Origin: Isotricha intestinalis
Lineage: Eukaryota; Ciliophora; Litostomatea; Vestibuliferida; Isotrichidae
Length of the DNA stretch: 20,225 nucleotides
Direction of reading: 5' to 3'
Assembly: GCA_023807065.1 (NCBI GenBank)
Contig: JAJJLU010004024.1
Coordinates: 1-20,225 of the forward strand
Positions 1 to 9,493 of this stretch are shown one piece after another. Below the pieces are notes generated by a model. The model made no database searches. It worked only from the letters and a program-made list of their open reading frames with translations, and had not been told where the DNA came from. Made by a program: the position numbers and the translations under genes. Each line of letters opens with the position of its first letter. The stretch's first letter is position 1.

Positions 1-333
1 AATTTAAATTATTAGAAGATAATAAAATATGAGATAATTTTAAACACTTATTTGTTTAAGATATTTGTTTGCTTTAATAATATGAACTATAATAATTTGA
101 ACCTAAATTATTCAATTTTTTAAATTTATTCCAAATATTTTCTTTCATTCACTTTATTTTTTTTTAATTACAATATTTATTATTTAATAAATTTATGTTT
201 ATTAATAATTTAAGAAATAGAAAATGATGAATTAAATAAATTATTGAAGAAAATGCAAATAATTAATATCTTTTAATGATTATTTTAATTATTTATTATT
301 TCAACAACAGAATGATAAATATGTAAGTATAAT
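1..333. other. AT-rich leader, no gene seen
   Basis: Very AT-rich sequence with no sustained open frame in either direction. It precedes the decayed BspA-like gene and may hold remnants of its 5' part, since sense codons begin to accumulate around 300-334, but I cannot place a start. Confidence 0.4.
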
Positions 334-1456
334 ATTAATATAAAAGACATAAATAAGCTTGTTAATTTAGATTATTCAAATGAAAATGAAAAAGAAATAA
401 AAGATAGTTATGAATTATATTTGGATAAGAAATAAATAGATTTTAGTTTTGAATTTAAGAAAGAAGGAAATTATATAATTAAAATTATATCTAAAAAACA
501 AACAGCGAACAATAAAAAAATATTCTCTGATTGTTAGTCTTTAACTTCATTAGATTTCAAATTAGAATACTAACAAATTAATTAATATGAGTGAAATGCT
601 TTTTAATTCTTCTACTTTAACTTCTTTAGATTTATCTATTTTTAATACAAATAATGTAACTAATATGAATGCAATGTTTTATAATTATTCTTCTTTGGAA
701 AATGAAATATATCTAACTTTAATACTAGTAAAGTTAAAAAAATGATTGAAATGTTTTCCGAATGTTCTTCTTTAAAATCTTTATACTTCTTTAACTATAT
801 TAAAAAAAGATAATTTTGATACCAAAACTATAATAAATTTAAGTAAAATGTTTTCTTTATTTTATTTTTAACTTCTTTAATTTAATCTAATTAATACTAA
901 TAATGTTACTAAAACGGTGAGAATGTTTTCTGAATGTTCTTCTTTAACTTCTTTAAATTAATCTAATTTTAATACTATAAATGTAAAAGATATGAATCAT
1001 ATGTTTTTTAATTGAACTTCTTTAAAATATTTTAAAACATCTAATAATTTTAAAACTGATAATGTTATTAATATGTATCATATGTTTTATTATTGTTCTT
1101 CTTTAGAAAATTTCAATTTATCAAATTTTAACACTAAATATGTGAGAGAGATGAGTACAATGTTCTCTTATTGTACTTCTTTAACTTCTTTAGATTTATC
1201 CAAATTTAATATTGATAATGTTCAAGAGATCATTTATATGTTTTTCAAATGTTCTTCTTTAACTACATTAAATTTTAATACTGGTAAAGTTAATGATATG
1301 AGTAAAATGTTTTCTAAATGCTCTTCTTTTACTTCTTTCATTTCATCCAAATTTAATTCAAATAAAGTGAAAGAGATGAGTATAATGTTCTTTGGTTGTT
1401 TAAAATTGAAAGAAAAAACAAAAGATAAAGATGTTAGCCCTATTGAAAGAAATTAA
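334..1456 (+). pseudogene. BspA-like / DUF285 leucine-rich repeat protein, decayed
   Basis: The reading recovers many copies of a 23-25 residue repeat of the form MFxxCSSLTSLDLSxFNTxxV, the signature of BspA-like (DUF285) surface repeats known from Mycoplasma, Trichomonas, Entamoeba and other protists. The only intact stretch is 1073-1456, about 127 codons and five repeats, ending in a Lys-rich tail and TAA. Upstream the same repeats continue but are broken. There are frame changes near 545-580, 700-715 and 860-890, and in-frame stops where the repeat expects other residues: TAA for Leu near 958 and TGA for Cys at 1013-1015. Because the stops replace different amino acids, a recoded genetic code does not explain them; decay does. 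The section at 350-540 reads as a non-repeat N-terminal region rich in Glu, Lys and Ile. In intact relatives the product would be a surface or secreted binding protein, but no signal peptide is visible here. The intact 3' part might still be expressed as a short protein. Confidence 0.75.
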
Positions 1457-1529
1457 TTATTTGTGAATTATTTAATTAAAAGTTTAATTGTTATTAAGAT
1501 ATATAACAATGATTTTTAATTATAAATCA

Positions 1530-1715
1530 AAATTAATTATGATTTATTCATTGATAATAAAGATTATAAATTGGAAAATATTCTTGCAACTTTTCAAAAA
1601 TATTTCATTCATTAGAAAAATAATATTGAAAAATACAAAAAAAACTTACTTAATATTAATTTAGACATTAAAAAATTGTTATAGAAATTGAAAAGAAATA
1701 TCAAAAATAAATAAA
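1530..1715 (+). pseudogene. Coding relic, Lys/Asn-rich, unknown
   Basis: One forward frame reads as about 60 codons of plausible Lys/Asn/Leu-rich protein (for example NYDLFIDNKDYKLENILATF) interrupted by two TAG codons at positions where Gln would fit. It lies directly after the BspA-like relic and may be a decayed continuation or a separate fragment. No family recognised. Confidence 0.3.
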
Positions 1716-1724
1716 AAAGGAAAT

Positions 1725-1990
1725 CAATTGAATTTGAAATATTACTTATTAATTTAATTGATTTTAATTGATTTTTGTATTCATTATTTATAATTGAGTA
1801 AATTACTGCATTTTGTGAAGGAGATGATTGAATTTTTTTTATATTTTCATTTATTTCATTTATTATATTTTCCATATTTATTATTCTTTCTCCTTGATTT
1901 TCATTATATCAATTTATTCTTCTCCTTTAATTTCTAATTTTTTCTTTTTTTCTTTTTCTACAAATAAATTTTTATAAAATTATATATTTA
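1725..1990 (-). pseudogene. Coding relic, unknown
   Basis: On the reverse strand a frame starting near 1875 gives about 50 codons of protein-like sequence (MENIINEINENIKKIQSSPS at its start). Its upstream part, to about 1990, continues as Glu/Lys-rich sequence but only after a frame change and an in-frame TAA. The formal open frame runs on to 1612, but that end is hydrophobic antisense of the forward relic at 1530-1715 and I do not count it. Function unknown. Confidence 0.3.
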
Positions 1991-1997
1991 CTTTTAA

Positions 1998-2177
1998 TTA
2001 TATGAATATGAACAATTTAAGGAATTAACAGATTCATTAATACAAGATCATTTTGAAGTAGATTCTGATAATAATTGTTCATTATTTGGTTTTGGATATA
2101 ATATTCCTCCAAATTATGATATAAATTGTTATAATATTTCTTGTAATTTTATTTTTAATTTCTTTGTTTTTTTATGA
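1998..2177 (+). pseudogene. Short open coding fragment without a start
   Basis: A 59-codon open frame with no ATG at its head and a TGA end. Its composition is unlike random AT-rich DNA: it includes Asp, Gly, Pro, Gln, His and several Cys (for example NNCSLFGFGYNIPPNYDINC). It could be an isolated exon or the remnant of a decayed gene. No family recognised. Confidence 0.3.
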
Positions 2178-2866
2178 AAATAATAATATTATATTCAATA
2201 AAAAATATTTTAATGATTAAAAACCATAAAATAATGATAGATGATATGAATTATATCTAAATCATTAATTTTTATCTTATAATTCATATTCTATCTTTAA
2301 ACTTTTTGAATTTAATTACTTTTGAAATATTAAATTAAATTTACATATATTAAAATTAATAATATTAGAATTATTTTATGATAATTAAGTCAATTCTACT
2401 TTATATTATTTATTTTATTTATATTAGATATATTTTTCTTTTTTGTGTCTCTAAAAATTTAGGTTAAATATGATTATATAATTTTATATTTCATTTTTAT
2501 GATATATTTAATTAATTAAATTTAATAATTGAAAAATTTTTTATTCAAATAAAAATTTCTAAATCCTATCTGGGCTATATCGAACACCTTTCTATCCCAG
2601 TTGGAACTGAGACAATCATATGTTAGTCAGTTAATAAATAGGTTCTGATTATGATATATCTGATATAGATTTAAATATATATATTTAATAATTAATTTTT
2701 TTAATTTAATATTTAATAAATATTAAATATTAATAATTTTATTCTTTTTTATATAATTTTTATTCTAAATTAAAAATATGGGGATTGAACATCTCAAATA
2801 AATTAAAAATCTTTTAAATAAAAAATTAAAATTTGCATAAAAGTAAATTAAACAATTAATATTTTA
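2178..2866. other. Intergenic, AT-rich, with a GC-richer island
   Basis: Mostly A/T homopolymer-rich sequence with no credible open frame. The exception is 2561-2670, listed separately. A short GC-bearing patch (GGGGATTGAAC) sits at about 2780-2790, similar to part of the hairpin at 3976-4000. Confidence 0.5.
2561..2670. other. GC-richer island, candidate structured ncRNA
   Basis: A patch much richer in G+C than its surroundings. It can form two short stems: CTGGG (2570-2574) with CCCAG (2596-2600), and AACTGA (2605-2610) with TCAGTT (2627-2632). I checked for tRNA A/B boxes, the 5S rRNA core and the conserved cores of U1, U2, U4, U5 and U6 and found none. It may instead be a small remnant of foreign or coding DNA. 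Confidence 0.25.
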
Positions 2867-3889
2867 TTACTCTAATATATTATTTTCATTATCATCTATT
2901 TTTAAAAGTGTTTTTCCTTTAGAACCTCCCTTAAGAACTTTTTGAAGAGCTTGATTGACGTCATTTAATTCAAATATTTCATCTATAGAACATTCAATTC
3001 TATTCTCTTCAAAAATTCTTGAAACTTGTGCTAATTGCTTTCCATTTGATTGAACAAATAAAAAATAATATCTTTGATTTTTTTTCTCAGCAATTTTTTC
3101 ATTACCTCTTCCAAAGCACTTAAGTATCAATTTTTTAAAGCATCCTAATCCAAATCTATCAGCAAATTCTGCATTAGGCATTCCCTTCAAAGAAATTAAT
3201 TTTCCTCCATTTTTTAATATTTTAAATTCTTTTTCCAATTCCTTGTCTCCAACTGTATCTAACACATAATCAACATCATGTAAAATTTCAGAATAATCTT
3301 GATTCTTATAATCAAAAAATTCATCTGCTCCTAATTTCATTACTCTATCTCTATTTGAACCACTTCCACTTGTAATTATTTTAAAACCTAAACTTTTACC
3401 AATAGGGATTGCCATTGCTCCAAAACTTCCTGTTCCTCCAGAAATAAAAATCCTTTCACCACTTTTAGCTTCCATTAATTCAAATGCTTGAATTGCAGTT
3501 AAAGCAGTTAAAGGAATGCAGGCAGCTTCTTTGAAACTAAGATAATTTGGAATAATTGCAATTGCTTCTTTATCAATCGCAATATATTCAGCAAATGCAC
3601 CTATTTTATTTAAAGGCATTCTACCATAGACTTTATCTCCTATTTTAAATTCAGTTACATCACTTCCTATTTTTTCAATAACTCCTGAAAATTCGTTTCC
3701 CATTACACATGGAAGATCGTAAGGGACAATAAATTTAACTTCTTCTCTAATTATCATATTATCAAGAGGATTAACACCAGCATATTTTATTTTTACAAGA
3801 ACATCGTTTTTGCCGACCTGAGGAATTTGAATTACTTTTATTTCAACATTTCCTTCCTTGTTATATTTGTTTAATATAACTGCTCTCAT
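2867..3889 (-). CDS. NADPH:quinone oxidoreductase, zinc-free MDR family
   Basis: A complete 340-residue protein of the medium-chain dehydrogenase/reductase superfamily, quinone oxidoreductase branch, whose members use NADPH to reduce quinones or activated alkenes in the cytosol. The N-terminal GroES-like domain (about 1-125) carries AGVNPLDNM (37-45), GNEFSGVIEKIG (64-75) and GDKVYGR (84-90). The Rossmann domain carries GGTGSFGAMA at 151-160. The conserved C-terminal region has KKNQRYYFLFV (269-279) and ends GGSKGKTLLKI (321-331). The Cys/His set that binds catalytic zinc in alcohol dehydrogenases is absent, as usual for this branch. Length matches bacterial homologues. The gene has no intron, is visibly less AT-rich than its surroundings, and its motifs recall the bacterial (Firmicutes-type) form, so I infer lateral acquisition. 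The ATG at 3889 gives the standard MRAVI start. A GC-rich hairpin lies 87-111 nt upstream. Confidence 0.93.
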   Translation of the reverse strand: MRAVILNKYNKEGNVEIKVIQIPQVGKNDVLVKIKYAGVNPLDNMIIREEVKFIVPYDLPCVMGNEFSGVIEKIGSDVTEFKIGDKVYGRMPLNKIGAFAEYIAIDKEAIAIIPNYLSFKEAACIPLTALTAIQAFELMEAKSGERIFISGGTGSFGAMAIPIGKSLGFKIITSGSGSNRDRVMKLGADEFFDYKNQDYSEILHDVDYVLDTVGDKELEKEFKILKNGGKLISLKGMPNAEFADRFGLGCFKKLILKCFGRGNEKIAEKKNQRYYFLFVQSNGKQLAQVSRIFEENRIECSIDEIFELNDVNQALQKVLKGGSKGKTLLKIDDNENNILE

Positions 3890-3975
3890 ATATCTTTATT
3901 AATAAAAAAAATATAATATATTAGTATAAATAATTATTTTGAAAATAATTTATTAAATGAATTGATTTTTTTCAT

Positions 3976-4000
3976 GGGATTGTGGATTGAGCCCAATCCC
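3976..4000. promoter_or_regulatory. GC-rich hairpin upstream of the quinone reductase
   Basis: GGATTG (3984-3989) pairs with CAATCC (3994-3999) around a four-base loop. GGGATTG (3976-3982) can pair instead with CAATCCC (3994-4000), so the two stems exclude each other. The patch is isolated in AT-rich DNA about 100 nt upstream of the reductase start. A role in transcription or in the 5' UTR is speculative. Confidence 0.25.
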
Positions 4001-4875
4001 CAATCTCCAATTTATATATAAAATAATAAAATATTGAAAATTTTATTATTACTTACAATAATATAAAAATATTTCTTAAAATTAATATAAAAAAATCATA
4101 ATGAAATTAAATTATCGAGTAAAAAAATTTAATTTTATAGAATATAATTGAAAATATTCAATTCCAAAATATAATAATCATTAGTTAAAATATTTAAAAT
4201 ATATTTTTTATTTAATTTTAATAAAAATATTAATTATTAAAAATTAATTCATAATAAAAAAGAAAAATAGAAAAATTTAATATAATAAATTAATTGGACA
4301 TTATTCTAAAAATTTTTTTTAAGAAAATTTTAAAGCAAAATAAGTTTTAAAAAAAGAGTTAAGTCAAAGAAAAATAATCTTTATTATTTTTAATAAAAAT
4401 TAAATTAATAGTTTTTAATATTATTATTATTTTTAATGTAATAATTATAATTAAAATTTAATTCTAAATTGTTCAAATAAATATCATAAAAATTATTTTA
4501 CGTTTATTTGAATCCAGAATTAAATGATATATAAATTTAAATTCTCGTTTTGAATTAGGAAAATCTTATAAAATAATGAAATGCTCCCATACAACGAGAA
4601 TCTTGTAGCCTTATATAAAACCTTGCCAATGGAACTAATAATTATCATCAGTAAAACATGTATAATATCCAATATCTGTCATTGTGGAATTTTAAAGGTT
4701 TTCTTATTCTTATTTTAAACTTTGAATTGCATGATCTTACATAAATCAATTAAAAATAAAATAATGTTTAAGAATATAAAGAATTAAATTCTTTAAATAA
4801 ATTAATATTATTTTTAAAAATTCAATAAAAAAAAGAATTAAGAATTAAAATTAAACAAATAAATGAAAAATAATT
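4001..4875. other. Intergenic, AT-rich, with a second GC-richer island
   Basis: No credible intact gene. At about 4575-4690 there is a GC-richer patch, including an ACAA/TTGT mini-hairpin at about 4594-4609. Read on the reverse strand it contains TGATGA, the form of a snoRNA box C, but no convincing box D or terminal stem. The reverse strand is also open for some 40 codons here, so it may equally be a coding remnant. Nothing else is seen. Confidence 0.35.
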
Positions 4876-5750
4876 TCATATTTTCTCAAAGATAAAAAGT
4901 ATAATGCCTTTACCTGATATTTTATTAATTTCCACTTCTGTAACTAATGAATCATTATTTTCATACAAAAAATCTCCTTTTTTACAATAAGCAATATTAT
5001 GTCCATCATAACATGAAATATCATAATGATAAATAAATCCTATTAATTGATAAGAAATATTATTTTTATTCATATTACTACTTATATATTCTTTAATATT
5101 TAAATATTGTTTATTAAAAGTAATTTCAACTGAAAATCTTATTCTTTTATTTTTTCTCGTTGAATGAATAAATAAATTTGAGGCATTTCATAAAAAAATG
5201 ATTGACAGTGTGCATTATTTTTTCCACAATTAGAACAATAATTTTGATTTCTTCTAGTCATTTCAATTTTTTTTATAATCTTTAAACATTTAATAAATAT
5301 TAATTTTAACATTTTTTATACTTGATTCTAAAATATCCCATAAAATAATTGACTTATAATAGAATCATTTTCATATGAAATATTTTGCTTTTCAAATTCA
5401 AATTTATTTTCCAATTTGTATCATCATCTTCATATTGATATTCTTTTTTTGATAAATTTAATTCTTCATATAATGTTTCTAAAAGATAAATCATTTGGTA
5501 TATTATTTGAAAAATCTGAATTATATCTTCATATTATTTCTTTAAATTCTGATACTATAAATAACTTTTATTTTTATTATTCCATAAATTTTGAATTATA
5601 GTTGTAAAAATTTTTGAAATACGACAGTCATAAATTTAAATATTCTTTTTCATAAAATTTACTTAATGAAGAAATTTTACTAAATGATTGAACTGCATTC
5701 ATAAAACATTTTACCCTAAATTATCCTACTAATCTAGTTGAATACTCAAT
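4876..5750 (-). pseudogene. Ubiquitin-specific protease (peptidase C19), decayed
   Basis: Pieces of a USP catalytic domain lie in correct order on the reverse strand but in different frames. The Cys box remnant KCFMNAVQSFSKISSL sits near 5660-5712, with the catalytic Cys codon at 5706-5708 and an in-frame TAA just before it. A middle section near 5450-5640 has a TGA. The zinc-finger and substrate-loop part, NYCSNCGKN followed by MPQIYLFIQR, lies near 5150-5265. The His-box end is the open frame 4876-5073, containing YQLIGFIYHYD and GHNIAYCKKGDFLYENNDS. Between finger and His box the frame shifts by one base within a run of A near 5140-5150. USPs remove ubiquitin from substrates; this copy cannot make a full enzyme. 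Some shifts could be sequencing errors at homopolymers, but the scattered stops argue for a true pseudogene. Confidence 0.8.
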
Positions 5751-6959
5751 TATTTTTTTATTTTTTTTTTGAATATACAATTAAGAATAACACTTATTCC
5801 TTTTGTTTGAAGTAAATAACTTCAAATTAAAAATTAAATTATAATAAAAAAAATAATATTCAGATATAAAAGATTTTGCTTTAATGAATATCATTTAATG
5901 GTATTACATCAAATAAAAATAAATATGAAATAGTTTGAATAAATTTATTTGTTTAATTTCCCATTAAAATTTTATTGTTATATATAGGGATTATCAAAAA
6001 TAAAAATAAATCAAATATTTTATAAATTATTGAAATTAGAGAAATTATTAATATCACTTTTAATTTTTTATGATAATTAGATTTTTGATAAAAAAAAAGG
6101 AAGAAAAAGGAGAAAATGTGAAAAAAAGAATGGAGAAGAAGAAAATAAAGAAAAAGGAAAAAAAGATGATACATTAGTTATTTTTTTAACAATAAAAAAA
6201 ATATATTAATAAAAATAATTTAAAGGGATAAATTAAATTTTTTTTGAATTTATTGGAATTATTAAAGTTTAATTAATTTTGGAAATAAAAATTATATTTA
6301 ATAATAAATTTATATATTTTAATTTCAAGTTATTAATGAAGATAAAAATCTTTTTTTCTTATCAAAGTTGTAAATATTGATTCTTCTTTTAAAATAAATT
6401 AATATATTAATATTTTAAAAGGTTTTTCTCTAAAGTTTTTTCATTATATGGGAATTCTATAATTGGTTTCTAAATATTTTCTTGTTAATTTAGAATTTAT
6501 TTTAAGTTTATTTAACTTTCATCTTAAAAATTTTTTGTTAGTTTAGTGAATTATTTTTTTTAAAATTTAAACAAATAATATAGTTTTATTTTCATAGACA
6601 TAATTTTTTTTAGTTTTTTCTATATGAATTCCTTTTTTTAAATAATGAATAATTTGAATGTAAAAAATTAGATGAATCATTTTAAAATTAAATATTAAAA
6701 ACCTTCTAAAAAATAATTTACTATAAGAAAAACATATAAAGGAATTTTCTTATTTATGAAAATCTTTCAAATTTCTTTTCTTTGCATTTATATAGGATTT
6801 GTTGAATATAGATTTTCATATTGATTTAATTTACAATGTTTTAGTCTTTCATGATTATTATATAGGTATTCACATTAATTTTTTAAATAAAAAAAGTAAA
6901 ATTGATTTTTAAACATTATTTTTACTTATTAAATTTAATTAAATTATTTAACTTTAATT
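5751..6959. other. Long AT-rich intergenic stretch
   Basis: Mainly low-complexity A/T sequence. An open frame at 5953-6174 (-) is an antisense product of purine-rich DNA (Phe/Leu/Ile only) and is not supported. At about 6790-6880 (-) some 28 sense codons look protein-like (for example YNNHERLKHCKLNQYENLYS) before a TAA. This could be the tail of a lost gene; its RLKHCKLN faintly echoes the C-terminus of the neighbouring membrane protein. No promoter or terminator recognised. Confidence 0.35.
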
Positions 6960-8546
6960 TTAAATTTTACATTTTGAAGATCTTAAATGGGATCTTTCTA
7001 AATCTTTGAAATTTTCTTTACTATCTTTAGAATAAAGCTCATCTTTTAAATTATGAATATCAAAATAATTTTTAAATAATCTTTCTTCACTTAATAAATC
7101 CATTCTCATTCTTTCAGAATTTTTAATATAATAATTTTTGTTAAGACATTTTATTCTATTTAAACAATATGTACACCAACTTATTTTCTTATAATTTTGA
7201 GTTAATCTTTTATTCAAAAAATTCATTTTCGTTTTTTGTTTAACAGACTCATTATCATTATTAGTATTATTTTTTAATAACATAGTATTAAATTTAACAG
7301 ATTTAAAATAATTTTTACTTGAATTAATTGTATTATTTGAATATATTTTTTTTGGTTTAATATGTGAATGATTAATTAAATTTAAATTAGAAACAACTGT
7401 TTCAGTTTTATTATAATTCATTTGAGAAGAAAATTTAATCTTAATAATTTTTTGTTCAATAGTATTATTAAAATCTTTCATTAACTGAAAATCATGATAA
7501 ATAAGATTGTTGATTATTTGGAAAAAAATAATAAAAAGTTCAATAATACCATCAACAGCACCAGCAATGTCTTGTATTTTTTTATAAGTTCTATCATATA
7601 CTTCAACATAATTTTTTAATTGCAAAATTAAAACTCCTTTTATATCACTTTCAATTAAAAAATAACTATTAGAACTTGATTCATATTTATATTCTTTTAT
7701 TATTTTATTATTATCAAATAATATTCCATCATTTGTTCTTAATTCTACTGGATAAAAATTTAAAAAAAATAAATCAAAGTTTGTATTATAAAAAAAAAAA
7801 GTAAAATTTTTTGTTGAATATTTAATAGGCTCTTTATAATCTTTTACATCTATGAAAAATTCAAAATAATTAAAATAAACATTTTGAAATAATGAAAATG
7901 ATTTTTTAATAATTTCAGGAGATAAACATGAAAAATTATTTAAAGTTGAATTTTTACATGTTTTAACCATTATACTATATTTTATATCGTTTAAATCCTT
8001 TATTCCTTTTTCTAAATAAGGATATTCAAAATTTTTGTCTTTAATTGAATATACACTTCCATTTTTATACATTTTTTTTAGACAAGCAGAATCTGATATA
8101 ATATTCTTTGTTTCATTATTTATTTTTTTTTCAAATTTATAATAATCACTTTTTTCACATTTATCATAAATCCAATAAGTTTTATTTTCTAAATAATCTT
8201 CGTTTAAAAATGTTTCAGAATCAAATTCTAAAATCCCAATAATAGAATAAATATTTTTATTATATAAACTTAAATTAACTGTATTAGAATCTGAAATTGA
8301 AATATAATGAAATAAATTAATTGAATTAATTTCAACTTTAGGTATTTCAAGCTCTAATTTTTTATAATAAAAAGTTGTTGGATTTTTATGAAATAAAAAA
8401 TCAATTGAAATTAAATATCCAAATATAAATGCAAATATAAATAATATTATTGAAAGTAAGCCAGAAATAATAGATGAATGCCTATCTGAACCATTATGAA
8501 ATAATGTTATTTGAGGGGAAATATAATCTAAATTTTGAATAAACAT
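6960..8546 (-). CDS. Two-pass membrane protein, protist family, function unknown
   Basis: A complete 528-residue protein. The N-terminus, MFIQNLDYISPQITLFHNGS with DRHSSIISG, leads directly into a membrane segment at about 26-50. A second hydrophobic stretch lies at about 329-350 (IAGAVDGIIELFIIFFQIIN), followed by a basic Asn-rich tail. Between the two is a domain of about 280 residues with Cys 130, 155, 197 and 207 and several Asn-X-Ser/Thr sites. This fits an extracytoplasmic domain with both ends in the cytosol. The tail carries a CxxC pair in WCTYC. From memory the N-terminal pattern resembles a large family of uncharacterised ciliate membrane proteins; I cannot name a function. The start is the first ATG of the frame and begins with the family-like motif. 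No intron is needed. Confidence 0.8.
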   Translation of the reverse strand: MFIQNLDYISPQITLFHNGSDRHSSIISGLLSIILFIFAFIFGYLISIDFLFHKNPTTFYYKKLELEIPKVEINSINLFHYISISDSNTVNLSLYNKNIYSIIGILEFDSETFLNEDYLENKTYWIYDKCEKSDYYKFEKKINNETKNIISDSACLKKMYKNGSVYSIKDKNFEYPYLEKGIKDLNDIKYSIMVKTCKNSTLNNFSCLSPEIIKKSFSLFQNVYFNYFEFFIDVKDYKEPIKYSTKNFTFFFYNTNFDLFFLNFYPVELRTNDGILFDNNKIIKEYKYESSSNSYFLIESDIKGVLILQLKNYVEVYDRTYKKIQDIAGAVDGIIELFIIFFQIINNLIYHDFQLMKDFNNTIEQKIIKIKFSSQMNYNKTETVVSNLNLINHSHIKPKKIYSNNTINSSKNYFKSVKFNTMLLKNNTNNDNESVKQKTKMNFLNKRLTQNYKKISWCTYCLNRIKCLNKNYYIKNSERMRMDLLSEERLFKNYFDIHNLKDELYSKDSKENFKDLERSHLRSSKCKI

Positions 8547-9493
8547 TTATGTTTTATTTTTTATAAATATGTATATTTTTCAGAATAAAAAAGAAATATT
8601 TCCCTTTTTAAAGTTTTGTTAATTTACATTGATTATATTTTTATTGGAGATTAGGTATTAATTCTTATTTTAAAAATTATCTATTCTTTTTTATGTGTCT
8701 TTAATAATAAACAATAAGTGAATAAGTGTTAAGAATGTATTTTAATTATAATAATTTATGATTATTTTTATTCATCATACAATAAATAAATTAATTTTTA
8801 ATTTCTTTTTTAAATATTAAAATAACTCTTTTTATAATTATCTTTTGAAACACAAATACAAAATATTTTAATTTCACATTTCTTCATAGTATAAAGATAA
8901 AAATAGTCTTTTTCATCATTTCCAATTGATCATATTTAAATAGAAATTAAAGTTGATTTCTTTTTATCGATTATTGATTCAAATATTTGAGAATCTTTAT
9001 TAATTCAAAAATCTATTTAAGATTTCTATAATATTTATTAATTATAAGGATTATCTTATTTTTTGTTATATTTTATTCAAGAGTATATTTAATTATTATT
9101 CATTGAAAAAACAAATCCTATTAAATTTATATAATGCTTATAAATAGTATATATACAATTAAATTAGATTCTGAAAAATTAACTAAATTATGAGGTAAAA
9201 AGTTAATGAATTGAAAACTCTTTTTATGAAAAATACTTTTTTTAAGATTTATATGATTTTTAATGTTATATTAAGTTTAAAAAGATCATTTTATATTTTA
9301 TGATTTTTATATCTTGTAATAACTTAATAATAATTAATGAATATTTTAAATAAATATCTTTTTATTTAATATTATTTCATTTAATTTTTTTCTAAATTTA
9401 AATAGAAAAATTAAAAATTCTTTTCTATTTATACTATTCATTTTCTATTTATATGTTTAAATATATCTATAATTTTTATAAATTCCTAAAATT
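8547..9493. other. AT-rich intergenic with one coding relic
   Basis: No intact gene. Apart from the relic at 8811-8999 (listed separately) I see only A/T-rich low-complexity DNA between the membrane-protein start and the end of the ubiquitin-conjugating enzyme gene. Confidence 0.5.
8811..8999 (-). pseudogene. Coding relic, unknown
   Basis: One reverse frame reads about 60 codons of protein-like sequence with a TAA and a TGA close together near its middle. After them comes SIGNDEKDYFYLYTMKKC and further Cys-containing residues, ending in TAA. The TGA sits where Trp would fit. Too short and broken to assign. Confidence 0.3.

Noticed and set aside
334..1456. Reassigned stop codons in the BspA-like gene
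   Set aside because: The stops stand for Leu, Cys and other residues and are accompanied by frameshifts, so no single code change repairs the gene.
2561..2670. tRNA, 5S rRNA or spliceosomal snRNA
   Set aside because: Neither strand shows A/B boxes, the 5S core, the U6 ACAGAGA or the U5 loop sequence.
5416..5601. 61-codon forward open frame
   Set aside because: Antisense to the ubiquitin-specific protease relic; composition is Phe/Ile/Leu from reverse-complemented coding DNA.
5953..6174. 73-codon reverse open frame with membrane-like composition
   Set aside because: Arises from a purine-rich A/G tract on the forward strand; no motif and no normal composition.
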